From positions 1,488,001 through 1,552,000 of the forward strand of contig JABMLP010000004.1 in the NCBI GenBank assembly GCA_013176395.1: DNA of 64,000 nt, given 5' to 3'. Under the pieces are notes generated by a model, which was given only the letters and a program-made list of their open reading frames with translations, did not search any database and had not been told where the DNA came from. Origin of the DNA: Venturia oleaginea (taxonomy: Eukaryota; Ascomycota; Dothideomycetes; Venturiales; Venturiaceae). The position numbers and the translations under genes are program-made. This document shows positions 1 through 9,539 of the stretch, piece after piece; positions within the stretch are counted from its first letter, which is position 1; each line of letters starts with the position of its first letter.

Positions 1-1
1 G

Positions 2-1795
2 GACGTTATACGGGAGCCCCAGCAAAATACTGAACTGGACGGTCGACACCAGCTGACTGCCGAAAACGGTCAACACCGGTCCACTACTAGGTACGGTCAA
101 AACCGGTCAGTTGCAAAAGGATGCGATCTTTTCGAGAAACCAGAGTTACAACTTCTCTGGGATCGCGCAATAGCAGAGGACCAATCCTACGAAGCTATTC
201 ATACGGCTATAGTTACTGGCGAACGTTCCTTTCCTCCAGAGCTCAAGTTGTCGGTACAGCTACCCGAATGCGAAGTAGACGACCACGGCGCGGTCACGAG
301 AAGAGGGATCCTATGGGTACCAGATTGGGAACCGCTGCGAACAACGCTGGTCCAACAAACTCACGATTCCCATGTTACTGGACACCCAGGGAGAGATAGC
401 ACGCTTGCGATTCTATCCAGAAGTTTCTTTTGGCCCCAACAATACAAGACAGTCCGGCAGTTTGTACGTAATTGCGACGTATGTGGGAGAACAGGAATAT
501 GGCGTGATAAGAAGCGAGGTCTTCTGAAACCACTTCCAATCCCGGCCCGCTTCCACAGCGAGCTATCAATCGATTTCATGACTGATTTGCCCGCGGAGGA
601 AAACGGCCCAAAATACCTCATGGTTATCACAGATCGCCTCCTCAAAAGTGTTACGTTGGAGGCTATGACTACAATGAGCGCCAAAGAGTGCGCGAAAAGG
701 TTCTTACAATGCCACTATCGCTACCACGGATTTCCCATGGCATTGACGTCGGACAGAGGCAGCAATTGGACAGGTCGTTTTTGGAGGAAGCTTTGCGAAC
801 TTACAAAGATTGAGCAGAGACTCTTTACAGCCTTTCATCCACAGACCGATGGCGCGACCGAGCGTATGAACCAGGAAGTTCTACGCTATCTCCGCGCCTT
901 CATCGCATACTCCCAACTAGACTGGCCAACGCTACTACCTACGGCTATGTTAGCACTGAACAATCGTGACTCTTCAGTCACAGGGATGAGTCCATTCTAT
1001 CTAACTCACGGCTACCATGCGGAACCAATCCAGAAAGTACAACGAATCTCACCCAGTAACTCACCAACAGCCGATGCCGAGACCTTTGTGCAACGAATAG
1101 AAGAGGCACAAGAATATGCACAGGCAGCGATGGCCTGGTCCCAGCAGAAGATGGAGAACGACGCCAACAGGTCACGTCAAGCTGCCGAAACGTTAAAAAA
1201 GGGCGACAAAGTCTGGTTGAACCTTAGGAATATCAATACTCCGCAGCTATCAAAGAAACTGTCGTGGACGCAAGCCAAATACACTGTCGAGAACCAGATC
1301 TCCCCGATGGTATACGAGCTGGCTGACCTGCCAAGTGGTATCCATAACCGTTTCCACGTTGACCTACTCCGCCGAGCCGCAACCGACACACTGCCCTCAC
1401 AAGAATCCGATGATACCCAGCCGCCACCATTAGTGCCTCAAACCGAAGAAACAGAGGCTGAGTTTGAAGTAGAACGTATACTTCGCGCAGAGAAGAAACG
1501 GGTTGGGCGAGGCTGGGTTCGTCAGTTATTAATCAAATGGAAAGGCTATGCAGATCCCGATTGGCAGCCACGTTCATTATTCACAGAAGTCGAGGACTTA
1601 GACCGCTTCGAGGCAGAGTATGGCAAGGGCGACGGTGTCGGCGAAGATATAGGAGCTCAAACAGGGGCCCGAAGAAACCGAGTAGCGGTGGCCAGCGCCT
1701 TCGAATCTGCTACAAGCTGGCAGAAGCGATGTATGGCGTTTGTCTGTTTGATTATCCCACCTACCACACCCTCTTTAGTCCTGCACACCCGGTAA
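2..1795 (+). CDS. Ty3/gypsy Pol, integrase and chromodomain (5' partial)
   Basis: The reading frame is open from the window edge, so the protease, RT and RNase H lie upstream of the window. Seen: an H-H-C-C zinc-binding head (HDSH..., then CDVC about 40 residues on), then an integrase core with the D-D-E residues in DFMTD, TSDRGSNW and DGATERM. A C-terminal chromodomain follows (FEVERILRAEKK, then LIKWKGYADPDWQP). Chromodomain integrases of this type steer insertion to particular chromatin. No internal stop is visible in about 597 codons. The stop TAA (1793-1795) runs into a purine-rich tract directly before the LTR, as expected for the plus-strand primer. Activity cannot be judged because the 5' half is missing. 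Confidence 0.9.
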   Translation, partial: DVIREPQQNTELDGRHQLTAENGQHRSTTRYGQNRSVAKGCDLFEKPELQLLWDRAIAEDQSYEAIHTAIVTGERSFPPELKLSVQLPECEVDDHGAVTRRGILWVPDWEPLRTTLVQQTHDSHVTGHPGRDSTLAILSRSFFWPQQYKTVRQFVRNCDVCGRTGIWRDKKRGLLKPLPIPARFHSELSIDFMTDLPAEENGPKYLMVITDRLLKSVTLEAMTTMSAKECAKRFLQCHYRYHGFPMALTSDRGSNWTGRFWRKLCELTKIEQRLFTAFHPQTDGATERMNQEVLRYLRAFIAYSQLDWPTLLPTAMLALNNRDSSVTGMSPFYLTHGYHAEPIQKVQRISPSNSPTADAETFVQRIEEAQEYAQAAMAWSQQKMENDANRSRQAAETLKKGDKVWLNLRNINTPQLSKKLSWTQAKYTVENQISPMVYELADLPSGIHNRFHVDLLRRAATDTLPSQESDDTQPPPLVPQTEETEAEFEVERILRAEKKRVGRGWVRQLLIKWKGYADPDWQPRSLFTEVEDLDRFEAEYGKGDGVGEDIGAQTGARRNRVAVASAFESATSWQKRCMAFVCLIIPPTTPSLVLHTR

Positions 1796-1807
1796 GGAGG
1801 GGGGTAA

Positions 1808-1982
1808 TGTTATGGGCATGGCCCATGGTTGGTATAGGCTAAGAGCCTAAGCCTGATTGAGCCTAGTATAGAGAAAGAACCTCATTGAGGTTCTCTGTTT
1901 GTAGATACCTTCACTCTTTAACTGAATCTAAACAATCTTTGGCTACGAGTATGCTGCGTCTTTCCAGCTACCGTCCCGTAAT
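1808..1982 (+). repeat. 3' LTR of the gypsy element
   Basis: The sequence starts with TGTTATGGGC right after a purine tract (about 1794-1804) and the pol stop codon. It holds a small inverted repeat (gaacctcattgaggttc), which could fold in the transcript. The 3' edge near the CCGTCCCGTAATAC motif is an estimate, because the second LTR is not in the window. Confidence 0.6.
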
Positions 1983-2332
1983 ACTAAGCTTCAATACAAA
2001 CCATACGAACAATATTTCCCCCGATTAACCTGATCTTTCCACCTCCTCGTCCTACAACGAGTCTCCCAATCGCGCCAACTATTCTCCTTCCACCTTTCCT
2101 CACAAAGAAATCAGAAGGTAAAGTCATACAAAGAGAAGGATAGTATAAAGAACCCGACCTCACCAGCAAATAAAGGGCTTAACAAAGAACCTAGATATCA
2201 AACCCAACCCCCCAAAGCTTTAGGCTACAAGCCCAATCCCCAATATCCTAGAAAAATTAACCAAGTAACTAAACTATTCCTCTCCGCCGTACCTATCTCC
2301 TTCCTAACCAATATTTAATCTAAGGATAACAA
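1983..2332. other. Spacer between two retroelements
   Basis: This 350-bp stretch is pyrimidine-rich on the plus strand. I recognise no gene or repeat in it. Confidence 0.5.
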
Positions 2333-2567
2333 TCTATCTCCATCTCGCCACGCCTTCGGATCACGGTCATCTGGCACGTTTTATCTGTTGATTGGCCGGC
2401 GCAGGCCAGGGCACGTGAATTTTCATTGTGAGCGAGCAAGCCATTGAGCCCTGAGCCATACAGGCTTCCTCAGCCACACGGGGCTTCAGCCACGGGGTAG
2501 GTCTCAGGATGGCATGCCCACGGCTCAATTGCTTCTCGATTGAAGGCAAATGAGGTGCCCTACTGCC
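2333..2567 (-). repeat. Split direct repeat B2 (235 bp)
   Basis: Near-identical to 2726-2960. It starts at tctatctccatctcgcc and ends at gccctactgcc. It is the outermost 3' repeat of element 1 on the minus strand. Confidence 0.88.
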
Positions 2568-2608
2568 TGCACGTATAAGACGTTGACTACAGGGTGTAGG
2601 CGGGTGGG

Positions 2609-2725
2609 AATCTAGATACAAGACGAGCCTCAGAGGGCTCAGAAGTCGTGCGATATGCGAGATCGCCATGTTGTTGCTGTCGCTTGGTCGGACGAGGCCC
2701 TTGCTCCACCAGATAGACACTAGCA
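2609..2725 (-). repeat. Split direct repeat A2 (117 bp)
   Basis: Near-identical to 9130-9246, from aatctagatac to gacactagca. It abuts B1 directly, which is the A2/B1 junction expected of a split direct repeat. The 41 bp between it and B2 (2568-2608) are unique. Confidence 0.88.
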
Positions 2726-2960
2726 TCTATCTCCATCTCGCCACGCCTTCGGATCACGGTCATCTGGCACGTTTTATCTGTTGATTGGCCGGCGCAGGCC
2801 AGGGCACGTGAATTTTCATTGTGAGCGAGCAAGCCATTGAGCCCTGAGCCATACAGGCTTCCTCAGCCACACGGGGCTTCAGCCACGGGGTAGGTCTCAG
2901 GATGGCATGCCCACGGCTCAATTGCTTCTCGATTGAAGGCAAATGAGGTGCCCTACTGCC
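2726..2960 (-). repeat. Split direct repeat B1 (235 bp)
   Basis: Second copy of the 235-bp B repeat. It lies immediately downstream of the recombinase gene on the minus strand and touches A2 with no spacer. Confidence 0.88.
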
Positions 2961-3117
2961 CAGAAGCGAAGCGCCTGCGGCCCAGACAAACAAGAAGGAA
3001 ACGAGGTGGGATAGGAGGCGAGTCTGTACGACATACTCGGTCCAGGGTAGAGGCGAGAAACACAGCGGTGTAGCGAAGCAGAGTATAGCTTTTGGCGATC
3101 GGGTGAACACAACGGTG

Positions 3118-4206
3118 TTATATCAGGAACAGGCGACTGATTGCAAGCTGCTGTTCGAACGAACGGGATATGTAACGGAGGAAAGCTTCGGAGGACCATC
3201 GACCCGCTGCCTTAAGCTCGAGCTCAGGCACTCCCTTCGCAGCTGCGTCCGTAGCAGCACCCCTGCGGAAGGAATGGCCTGTGTAGGACTTGTCGTCCAG
3301 CGAGGAGATAATACCAGTAGCGAGGAGGCGTCGGCGTAGTTGCATGTGTACAGCAGCGGCCGAACAATGCCCTTTGCCGATGTCGAAGAGAGGCGCCGAA
3401 AGCGGCTTCGGATCGTGCCTGAAAAGTCTTACCAGGGCGGCTACTGCACAGGTAGGTTTTCCCGTTGCGGCGATGGAGATGGGAACGCCCTGATTAGCGT
3501 AATCGGTCTTGCTACGCTTCAGGAAAATAGAGACCCCGTAAGGCTGATGGCTAGGCGTATGACGATGGAAGGCGATATCGCTCCGTAAGACATGAGTATA
3601 GGAGAACAGCGGGTGCTCCCTATCTCTTCTAGTGTAAGCCAGCTCGCCAAGGCGGAAGAAACCAGCATAGGCCACCTTGAAGAGAGTGTCGAGATTGAGG
3701 TCGGCTCCGGTGGTCGGTTCCACAGCCGTCAGTCCCTCAAGGATGCGTACAGTAATAGGGAGCCTATTCTTGCGCTTCGGAGGCCTGAGGTTGAGAGCCC
3801 CCTGTCTTGCGCGTAGGAGCATCGGATCAGCGAACGCGCTGATAGGGTATCCCAGGTCGATATGCTTTGAACGTACTGCGGAGAGGTAGCTGGCCGCTGT
3901 AGCGCCGGAAATGATGCCTTCCGCTCCTCCAGTAATGACACGCCTTGCCATCCATTCGCCGAGATTGAGGGGTTCTGCGGGATAGTCTACACAGCCCTCC
4001 AGCGTACAGAACCTCTCCCAGCTCTTGATACCCGCGCCGTACGTGTTGCGCGTGTTCTGGGCCAAGCCGTACCATAAGAGGGTAATATACTCATCAGAGA
4101 GGCCAAGGTTTCGCTCGCGAAGGGTACGGAGGAAGAACCTATGAACTGTAGGGAGGAGCTCGCTATCGTAGGAAGTATACTCGAGGCTAGGTGCTGGACG
4201 AAGCAC
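3118..4206 (-). CDS. Tyrosine recombinase of element 1
   Basis: A 362-residue open frame. Residues of the YR active site are visible: an Arg in FFRLGELAY, the HxxR box in TGHSFRRGAA, a Trp in AGRWSS and the nucleophilic Tyr in FLRYIS. The N-terminal half carries the SAM-like, DNA-binding type of helical region (TRNTYGAGIKSWERFC). The enzyme would cut and rejoin the circular cDNA and the target. It aligns with the recombinase of element 2 (56316-57323) throughout, for example LKRSKTDYANQG against LKRSKSDANQEG. The true start is unclear: the open frame begins just downstream of the repeat array, and the protein may depend on upstream sequence or on a spliced or shifted product. Confidence 0.88.
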   Translation of the reverse strand: MLRPAPSLEYTSYDSELLPTVHRFFLRTLRERNLGLSDEYITLLWYGLAQNTRNTYGAGIKSWERFCTLEGCVDYPAEPLNLGEWMARRVITGGAEGIISGATAASYLSAVRSKHIDLGYPISAFADPMLLRARQGALNLRPPKRKNRLPITVRILEGLTAVEPTTGADLNLDTLFKVAYAGFFRLGELAYTRRDREHPLFSYTHVLRSDIAFHRHTPSHQPYGVSIFLKRSKTDYANQGVPISIAATGKPTCAVAALVRLFRHDPKPLSAPLFDIGKGHCSAAAVHMQLRRRLLATGIISSLDDKSYTGHSFRRGAATDAAAKGVPELELKAAGRWSSEAFLRYISRSFEQQLAISRLFLI

Positions 4207-4365
4207 GTTAGCAAGCTTTGTACGAGTACCGGAGTCCGACCAGGGTATCTGCCGAACGTCGGCGATAGCAGAGTAGCATGGCGCTTAAGCCGATGAGCCT
4301 GCAAAGAACGGCTGCCACGAACAGCGCGCCAAGCCCAAAGTTGCAATCCCCGGGATAGCAAGAAT

Positions 4366-5995
4366 TCAACGGAACTGTAAGGACGATAGCGGAGAGCCCC
4401 ATCGGGGGCAGAGCCAGACGATACGATCGAAACTAGACTCGCGAGGGCGTCGGCCAGATGTACCTATAGAGATGGTCCCCAACGGAGGAATGCAACGGCA
4501 ACGGCAACGGCCTCCATCTCTTAGGGTTGATAAACGCCGAACGATCGGACGGCTCAACAATAGTTCAACGGAACTGTAAGATCGAAAGCGGTGAGCCCCA
4601 TCGGAGGCAGAGCCAGACGATACGATCGAAACTAGACTCGCGAGAGCGTCGGCCAGATGTACCTATAGAGATGGTCCCCAACGGAGGAATGCAACGGCAA
4701 CGGCAACGGCCTCCATCTCTTTAGGGTTGATAAACGCCGAACGATCGGACGGTTCACCAATAGTTCAGCGGAACTGTGAGATCGAAAACGGTGAGCCCCA
4801 TCGGAGGCAGAGCTAGACGATACGATCGAAACTAGACTCGAGAGAGGGCGTCGGCCGGATGTACCTATAGAGATGGTCCCCAACGGAGGAATGCAACGGC
4901 AACGGCAACGGCCTCCATCTCTTTAGGGTTGATAAACGCCGAACGATCGGACGGTTCACCAATAGTTCAGCGGAACTGTGAGATCGAAAACGGTGAGCCC
5001 CATCGGAGGCAGAGCTAGACGATACGATCGAAACTAGACTCGCGAGGGCGTCGGCCAGATGTACCTATAGAGATGGTCCCCAACGGAGGAATGCAACGGC
5101 AACGGCAACGGCCTCCATCTCTTTAGGGTTGATAAACGCCGAACGATCGGACGGTTCACCAATAGTTCAGCGGAACTGTGAGATCGAAAACGGTGAGCCC
5201 CATCGGAGGCAGAGCCAGACGATACGATCGAAACTAGACTCGAGAGACGGCGTCGGCCGGATGTACCTATAGAGATGGTCCCCAACGGAGGAATGCAACG
5301 GCAACGGCAACGGCCTCCATCTTTAGGGTTGATAAACGCCGAACGATCGGACGGTTCACCAATAGTTCAACGGAACTATAAGATCGAAAGCGGTGAGCCC
5401 CATCGGAGGCAGAGCTAGACGATACGATCGAAAACTAGACTCGCGAGGGCGTCGGCCAGATGTACCTATAGAGATGGTCCCCAACGGAGGAATGCAACGG
5501 CAACGGCAACGGCCTCCATCTCTTTAGGGTTGATAAACGCCGAACGATCGGACAATTCACCAATAGTTCAACGGAACTGTAAGATCGAAAGCGGTGAGCC
5601 TCATCGGAGGCAGAGCTAGACGATACGATCGAAACTAGACTCGAGAGAGGGCGTCGGCCGGATGTACCTATAGAGATGGTCCCCAACGGAGGAATGCAAC
5701 GGCAACGGCAACGGCCTCCATCTCTTTAGGGTTGATAAACGCCGAACGATCGGACGGTTCACCAATAGTTCAGCGGAACTGAGATCGAAAAAGGTGAGCC
5801 CCATCGGAGGCAGCTAGACGATACGATCGAAAACTAGACTCGAGAGAGGGCGTCGGCCGGATATGCCTATAGAGATGGTCCCCAACGGAGGAATGCAACG
5901 GCAACGGCAACGGCCTCCATCTCTTTAGGGTTAATAAAGGCCGAACGATCGGACGGTTCAACAATAGTTCAGCGGAACTGTGAGATCGAAAGCGG
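4366..5995 (-). repeat. Tandem array of eight ~200-bp units derived from RNase H coding sequence
   Basis: The landmark ggtccccaacggagg recurs at 4474, 4673, 4875, 5075, 5277, 5476, 5678 and 5877, giving spacings of 199-202 bp. The same landmark occurs once more at 6240 inside the functional RNase H frame. Each unit joins the RNase H segment around INPKEMEAVAVAFLRWGPSL directly to the later ADALSRVQ region. About 163 bp that lie between them in the parent sequence are skipped. Units differ by a few substitutions and 1-3-bp indels, including variable copy number of an aacggc hexamer. Stops occur in every unit, so the array does not extend the protein. Confidence 0.9.
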
Positions 5996-7652
5996 TGAGC
6001 CCCATTGGGGGCAGAGCCAGGCGATACGATCAAACTGGACTCGAGAGAGGGCATCGGCCAGGCCGTTAGCCGTAGATGGAAGCCAGCGGGCTTCGATAAC
6101 AATATCGCAGGCAGCGGCCTGAGTAACAATAGTGCGGAGATGGGTGTTGCTCTCACCACGAACAGCCTCCTTCGTCAACCCGGCCACGGCCGTAGAGTTG
6201 TCACAGTGGATAACAACCCGATTATGTGCCCAGAGAGACGGTCCCCAACGGAGGAATGCGACGGCAACAGCCTCCATCTCCTTAGGGTTGATAAACGCCG
6301 AACGATTGGACGGTTCAGCAATAAAAGCATGCTCGATTGCGATACTATTGGTGTAATCCCCCCAAGAGACATCGGTCTCAGAGGACTCGAAAAAGAAGCC
6401 GCCGAGGCTTTGTTGTCCGGAGGCATCAGTGTAAAGGTGGAAACAACGGCGCTTTCGATAATCGAAGAAGTAGACCCCGTTGGTTAGCTCGAGCGCACGG
6501 AGCCACCAGAGAAGGTCGTCTCGTACACCGCTAGTCAGGGCTCGGCGAAAGTGCCGATTGACTTCTCCGTATGCTCCGCTCAGGTAGTCCCAGATCGATC
6601 GAGTGTAAACCCGGCCAAGGCGGATGACGGCACTGGCCCAACTGAGCCGCCCGGCGAGGGACTTCGTATCCCGGAGCCGCGGCCTTGTCTCGGAGAGGTG
6701 ATCACGGATAGCCTGGATCAAAGAATCTCTCTTCTCGTCGGAGAGACGCAGTTCCAAGCGTACCGTATCAACCAGAAGACCTAATATCTCGACGGCCGTG
6801 CCGACCACGTCTTTGGCATCCTTGCGAGGAATCCCAAGTCGATCGGTGGTCTTGATCCAGAGTTCCGAAACGCGGTCCGAAATTTCCTGACGTACACACA
6901 AACATAAAATCATCAAGGTAGTGCTCGATCGCGGTAGGGATACTGCGCGTGCCGGCCTGCTCGTCGAGAGCCCAATGGAGACCTTCCGCAAAGAGATTGA
7001 AGATAAATGGCGCAGTCCTGAGACCGAAAGGGAGGCAGAGTTCTTGATAATTGACGCCGTTGAGGCAAAACCCAAGATACCGGGACGAAATGAGATCCAC
7101 AGGGATGTTGCGAAAAGCGTGCGCAATGTCGCGTTTCATTAGAAGACAGCCCCGGCCTGTACGAAGGACGTGCTGAACAATTCTGTCGACTCTGGTGTAC
7201 TGTAGCTTGCCAAACACGCGTGGAATGGCGTCGTTGACTGAAGTTTGGGGCGGCCAAGAGAGGTCGTGGATCCGGCGTAAGGTTCCGTCTTGTTTTGGGA
7301 CCATCCCAAGAGGAGCGATAAACAGGCCCGGGTCTGTAGAGATAGCCAATCGGCCGGCGGCCAGCTCCTTCGCAACGTAGCCCGTAGCTTCGGCTACGGT
7401 CGCCTCGTCGGAGAAGTAGTTGTTCGAAAAGCCGCGTACGCGAATCGTATGAGGCTCGCAGATACCGATGGAGGCGCCGTACGTGAGAATACCAACTAGG
7501 TTAGTCACCAGTGTGCGCTCTGGATATCCTGAGAGGAGGCTTATCCAGCCAAGAGGCTTGAAAGGCGACCTATTCTCAGGCAGCGGCGGGCCATCGGGTT
7601 GGAATACAGCAAACAAGGGCTCCGTATTCGACCGGAACTCGTCCTTTGGCTG
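5969..7652 (-). pseudogene. Reverse transcriptase-RNase H of element 1, frameshifted
   Basis: The RT part (about 7652-6890) continues in the Gag frame after the UAG stop. It shows PLGMVPK, LLMKRDIAHAFRNIPV, LPFGLRTAPF and the catalytic HYLDDF box. Shortly after YLDD the homology switches to another frame. There the connection domain (ELWIKTTDRLGIPRKDAKD) and RNase H follow, with acidic residues in HLYTDASG, NPKEMEAV, IHCDNSTAV and LADALSR. Element 2 has the same domains in one frame, so this is most simply a one-base lesion near 6890-6905 and not programmed frameshifting. The 3' end runs into the first unit of the tandem array. An intact version would make cDNA from the element RNA. Confidence 0.87.
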
Positions 7653-7655
7653 CTA
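7647..7655 (-). promoter_or_regulatory. Candidate Gag-Pol readthrough site, UAG CAG CCA
   Basis: Gag ends in codons for DPLKVAK and then TAG at 7655-7653. The next codons, CAG and CCA, and all following ones into RT are in the same frame with no further stop. UAG-CAR-YYA is the known context for efficient readthrough in tobamoviruses and some cellular genes; this site fits it exactly. Function is inferred. Confidence 0.6.
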
Positions 7656-8864
7656 TTTGGCGACCTTGAGAGGGTCGGTCTCCGCCTTAGGCCTTGAAGC
7701 CTTCTTCGGACAAGCGGTGGCGGGGTGGTTTTGCTTGCAAGTGGTACAGACATGGGAGCGCTTGCACGACTCACCCCATGTACATGCTCCTCTGTTATAG
7801 CTAAGGCAGGTCTCGTTTTTGAGGGACGAGTCGCTGCGCTTTCGCTTCTCAGAGCTCTTCGAAGCTGTACGAGCAGCTGCCGACTGAAGCTTTGCCATTA
7901 ATTGTTGAGCCTCGAGATGAGCCTTCGACGTAAGTGGATTGCAGAAGCGATCCTGAAAGGCATAGCTGAGGTTCCAGTGGCTCGCCGTCGTAATACCGCG
8001 CTGGATTACTTCGGCGTGGAATGTGAAGACCAAGAGGCGCACGGAGGCCCAGTCGTAGTGTAGGCACAAAGCCTCGGCCTTGGCGCGAAAGGTATTGATG
8101 GCTTCGTACGTTGCAGCGCTCAAAGTAGGGAAGAGAATATAGAGGAGGCTAACGTAGTAGGTGAATGCCTCGAGCCAGAAGCGTGGTGCTGGATAGTCCT
8201 CGTACGATGCTGTTGCTTTGATTTTGACGAGATTCGCCGTGCCAGTAGAGACGTCGAACCGGAAACGATCTTCTCCCGGAGATGCAGATGGTACCGGGTC
8301 CGTCAAGCGTAAACGTACGAGGTTTATTGGCTCAAAAGTGCCATTCTTGACGCTCTCCGCAAGGTGAATGGGTAGGGCAGGGAAACGCATACGAAGTGTC
8401 GAAACCAGCTGGTTATCGAGGGACTTACCCGTACTGTTATCCGGCTCAGTCGCCCCCGGACGACTGGTGCCATGCGGTAGTTCGAGTAAAGAGCCCTCCC
8501 TAATTTTCGCAAGGCGCGCCGCCGCTTCTTCGCGTTTGACCTGCATCTGGAGGTCGTGCTCCTCCTTTTCGCGGTCCATCCTTAGCCTGTGAGCCTCTAC
8601 GGCGCGAGCCTCAGCGGCCTGGGCATTGTTGATCGCGACCTGTTCGAGGGTCAGAGCTAGAGGCGGTGCCCGTGGCGGGGCTAACGTGGGCTGAGGTTGA
8701 GTAGGTGTCATCCCGCCGCCAATGGGTGTAAGAGACCGTGAAGATGACCTCTGGGTCCCGAAGACAATAGAGGGGGATCGGGTACGAGAGGAGCGAGTAG
8801 AGTGACCCGGTGGTAGGGATAAGTTGATAGGAACCGACGCGGTGATATCCTTCTTCGGAGGCAT
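7653..8864 (-). CDS. Gag-like protein of element 1
   Basis: A 403-residue open frame starting with ATG (MPPKKDITASVPINLS). After a low-complexity N-terminus comes a charged helical stretch (EAHRLRMDREKEEHDLQMQ, about residues 95-115). A conserved middle resembles element 2 Gag (LPALPIHLAESVKNGTFEPINL against DLLPHLPRKELVKIWKG in position and spacing). The C-terminus holds two cysteine-histidine clusters: CLSYNRGACTWGESCKRSH, a CCCH-like finger, and CTTCKQNHPATAC, a zinc knuckle. These would bind element RNA. A UAG ends the frame and the polymerase follows in frame. Confidence 0.82.
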   Translation of the reverse strand: MPPKKDITASVPINLSLPPGHSTRSSRTRSPSIVFGTQRSSSRSLTPIGGGMTPTQPQPTLAPPRAPPLALTLEQVAINNAQAAEARAVEAHRLRMDREKEEHDLQMQVKREEAAARLAKIREGSLLELPHGTSRPGATEPDNSTGKSLDNQLVSTLRMRFPALPIHLAESVKNGTFEPINLVRLRLTDPVPSASPGEDRFRFDVSTGTANLVKIKATASYEDYPAPRFWLEAFTYYVSLLYILFPTLSAATYEAINTFRAKAEALCLHYDWASVRLLVFTFHAEVIQRGITTASHWNLSYAFQDRFCNPLTSKAHLEAQQLMAKLQSAAARTASKSSEKRKRSDSSLKNETCLSYNRGACTWGESCKRSHVCTTCKQNHPATACPKKASRPKAETDPLKVAK

Positions 8865-9129
8865 AAAGAAAGCGGTATAACTATTTAAAATCGTTAGCAG
8901 GTCAGCTCTGTTAATAAGTACAGAGCCCTAGAGATGCCAAGGAGCTCTTTGGAAGGGATTTCTGATGCTGGTGCAATATAACGATGCCCAAGACGTCGTC
9001 GAGGCCAGCGGTGTACTTGAAAAGTCTGTCGAGAAGCGGTGAACGGCTAAGCGCGGCGCGCGCAGCGGCGGGAAAGACTCGTAGGACGATAAGGAGAATA
9101 TCGGGATGAAGGACGAGTCCTACAACAAC
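8865..9129 (-). other. Untranslated leader of element 1
   Basis: These 265 bp separate the A1 repeat from the gag ATG. I see no open frame of interest. They presumably hold the promoter or leader of the element. Confidence 0.45.
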
Positions 9130-9246
9130 AATCTAGATACAAGACGAGCCTCAGAGGGCTCAGAAGTCGTGCGATATGCGAGATCGCCATGTTGTTGTTG
9201 TCGCTTGGTCGGACGAGGCCCTTGCTCCACCAGATAGACACTAGCA
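9130..9246 (-). repeat. Split direct repeat A1 (117 bp)
   Basis: The 5' terminal repeat of element 1 on the minus strand. It matches 2609-2725 with only a base or so of difference (gttgttgttg against gttgttgctg). Confidence 0.88.
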
Positions 9247-9539
9247 ATATACTAGTAATATCAATGTCAATACCTCCCCCCTACTACTCCATTAATAAAA
9301 CATATATAATACCACTCAATCCCCCCTCCCTCCCTACCTTCCAGTAGGGACAGCTACTTGTACTACTTGCAGTAAGGACGAAGCCCGCTTTGTATAAATA
9401 AGACCGATTTGTTACAGATCACCTCAAGACCGAAGAGCAGGGACAACGGGACTGCAGAGGATGGTTGGATAACAAGAAGTTGTTGTTAGGACTGATGTGG
9501 AGTGGAATCCGTTGGGCGCACAAGAGGGGACTGGTGCAG

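Larger units (their letters stand above)
2333..9246 (-). mobile_element. Tyrosine-recombinase retrotransposon, PAT/Ngaro-like (element 1)
   Basis: Read on the minus strand the order is A1 repeat, gag, RT-RNase H, a tandem array, tyrosine recombinase, B1, A2, B2. The 117-bp A copies lie at 9130-9246 and 2609-2725. The 235-bp B copies lie at 2726-2960 and 2333-2567. This is the split direct repeat layout that defines PAT/Ngaro-type YR retrotransposons, which integrate through a circular intermediate and a recombinase instead of an integrase. A frameshift just after the RT active site makes this copy defective, but Gag and YR are open. At 6.9 kb it is longer than element 2 (about 4.8 kb), mainly because of the 1.6-kb internal array. 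No target duplication is apparent, as expected for this class. Confidence 0.88.

Noticed and set aside
3118..4206. Tyrosine recombinase as a Starship 'captain' of a giant mobile element
   Set aside because: It sits directly downstream of RT-RNase H and Gag and is bounded by split direct repeats, so it belongs to a YR retrotransposon. The same holds for 56316-57323.
4366..5995. CRISPR-like or satellite array
   Set aside because: There are no short repeats with unique spacers; the 200-bp units are contiguous and derive from RNase H coding sequence.
6880..6910. Programmed ribosomal frameshift in RT of element 1
   Set aside because: The switch falls inside the RT domain and element 2 is continuous there; a lesion is simpler.
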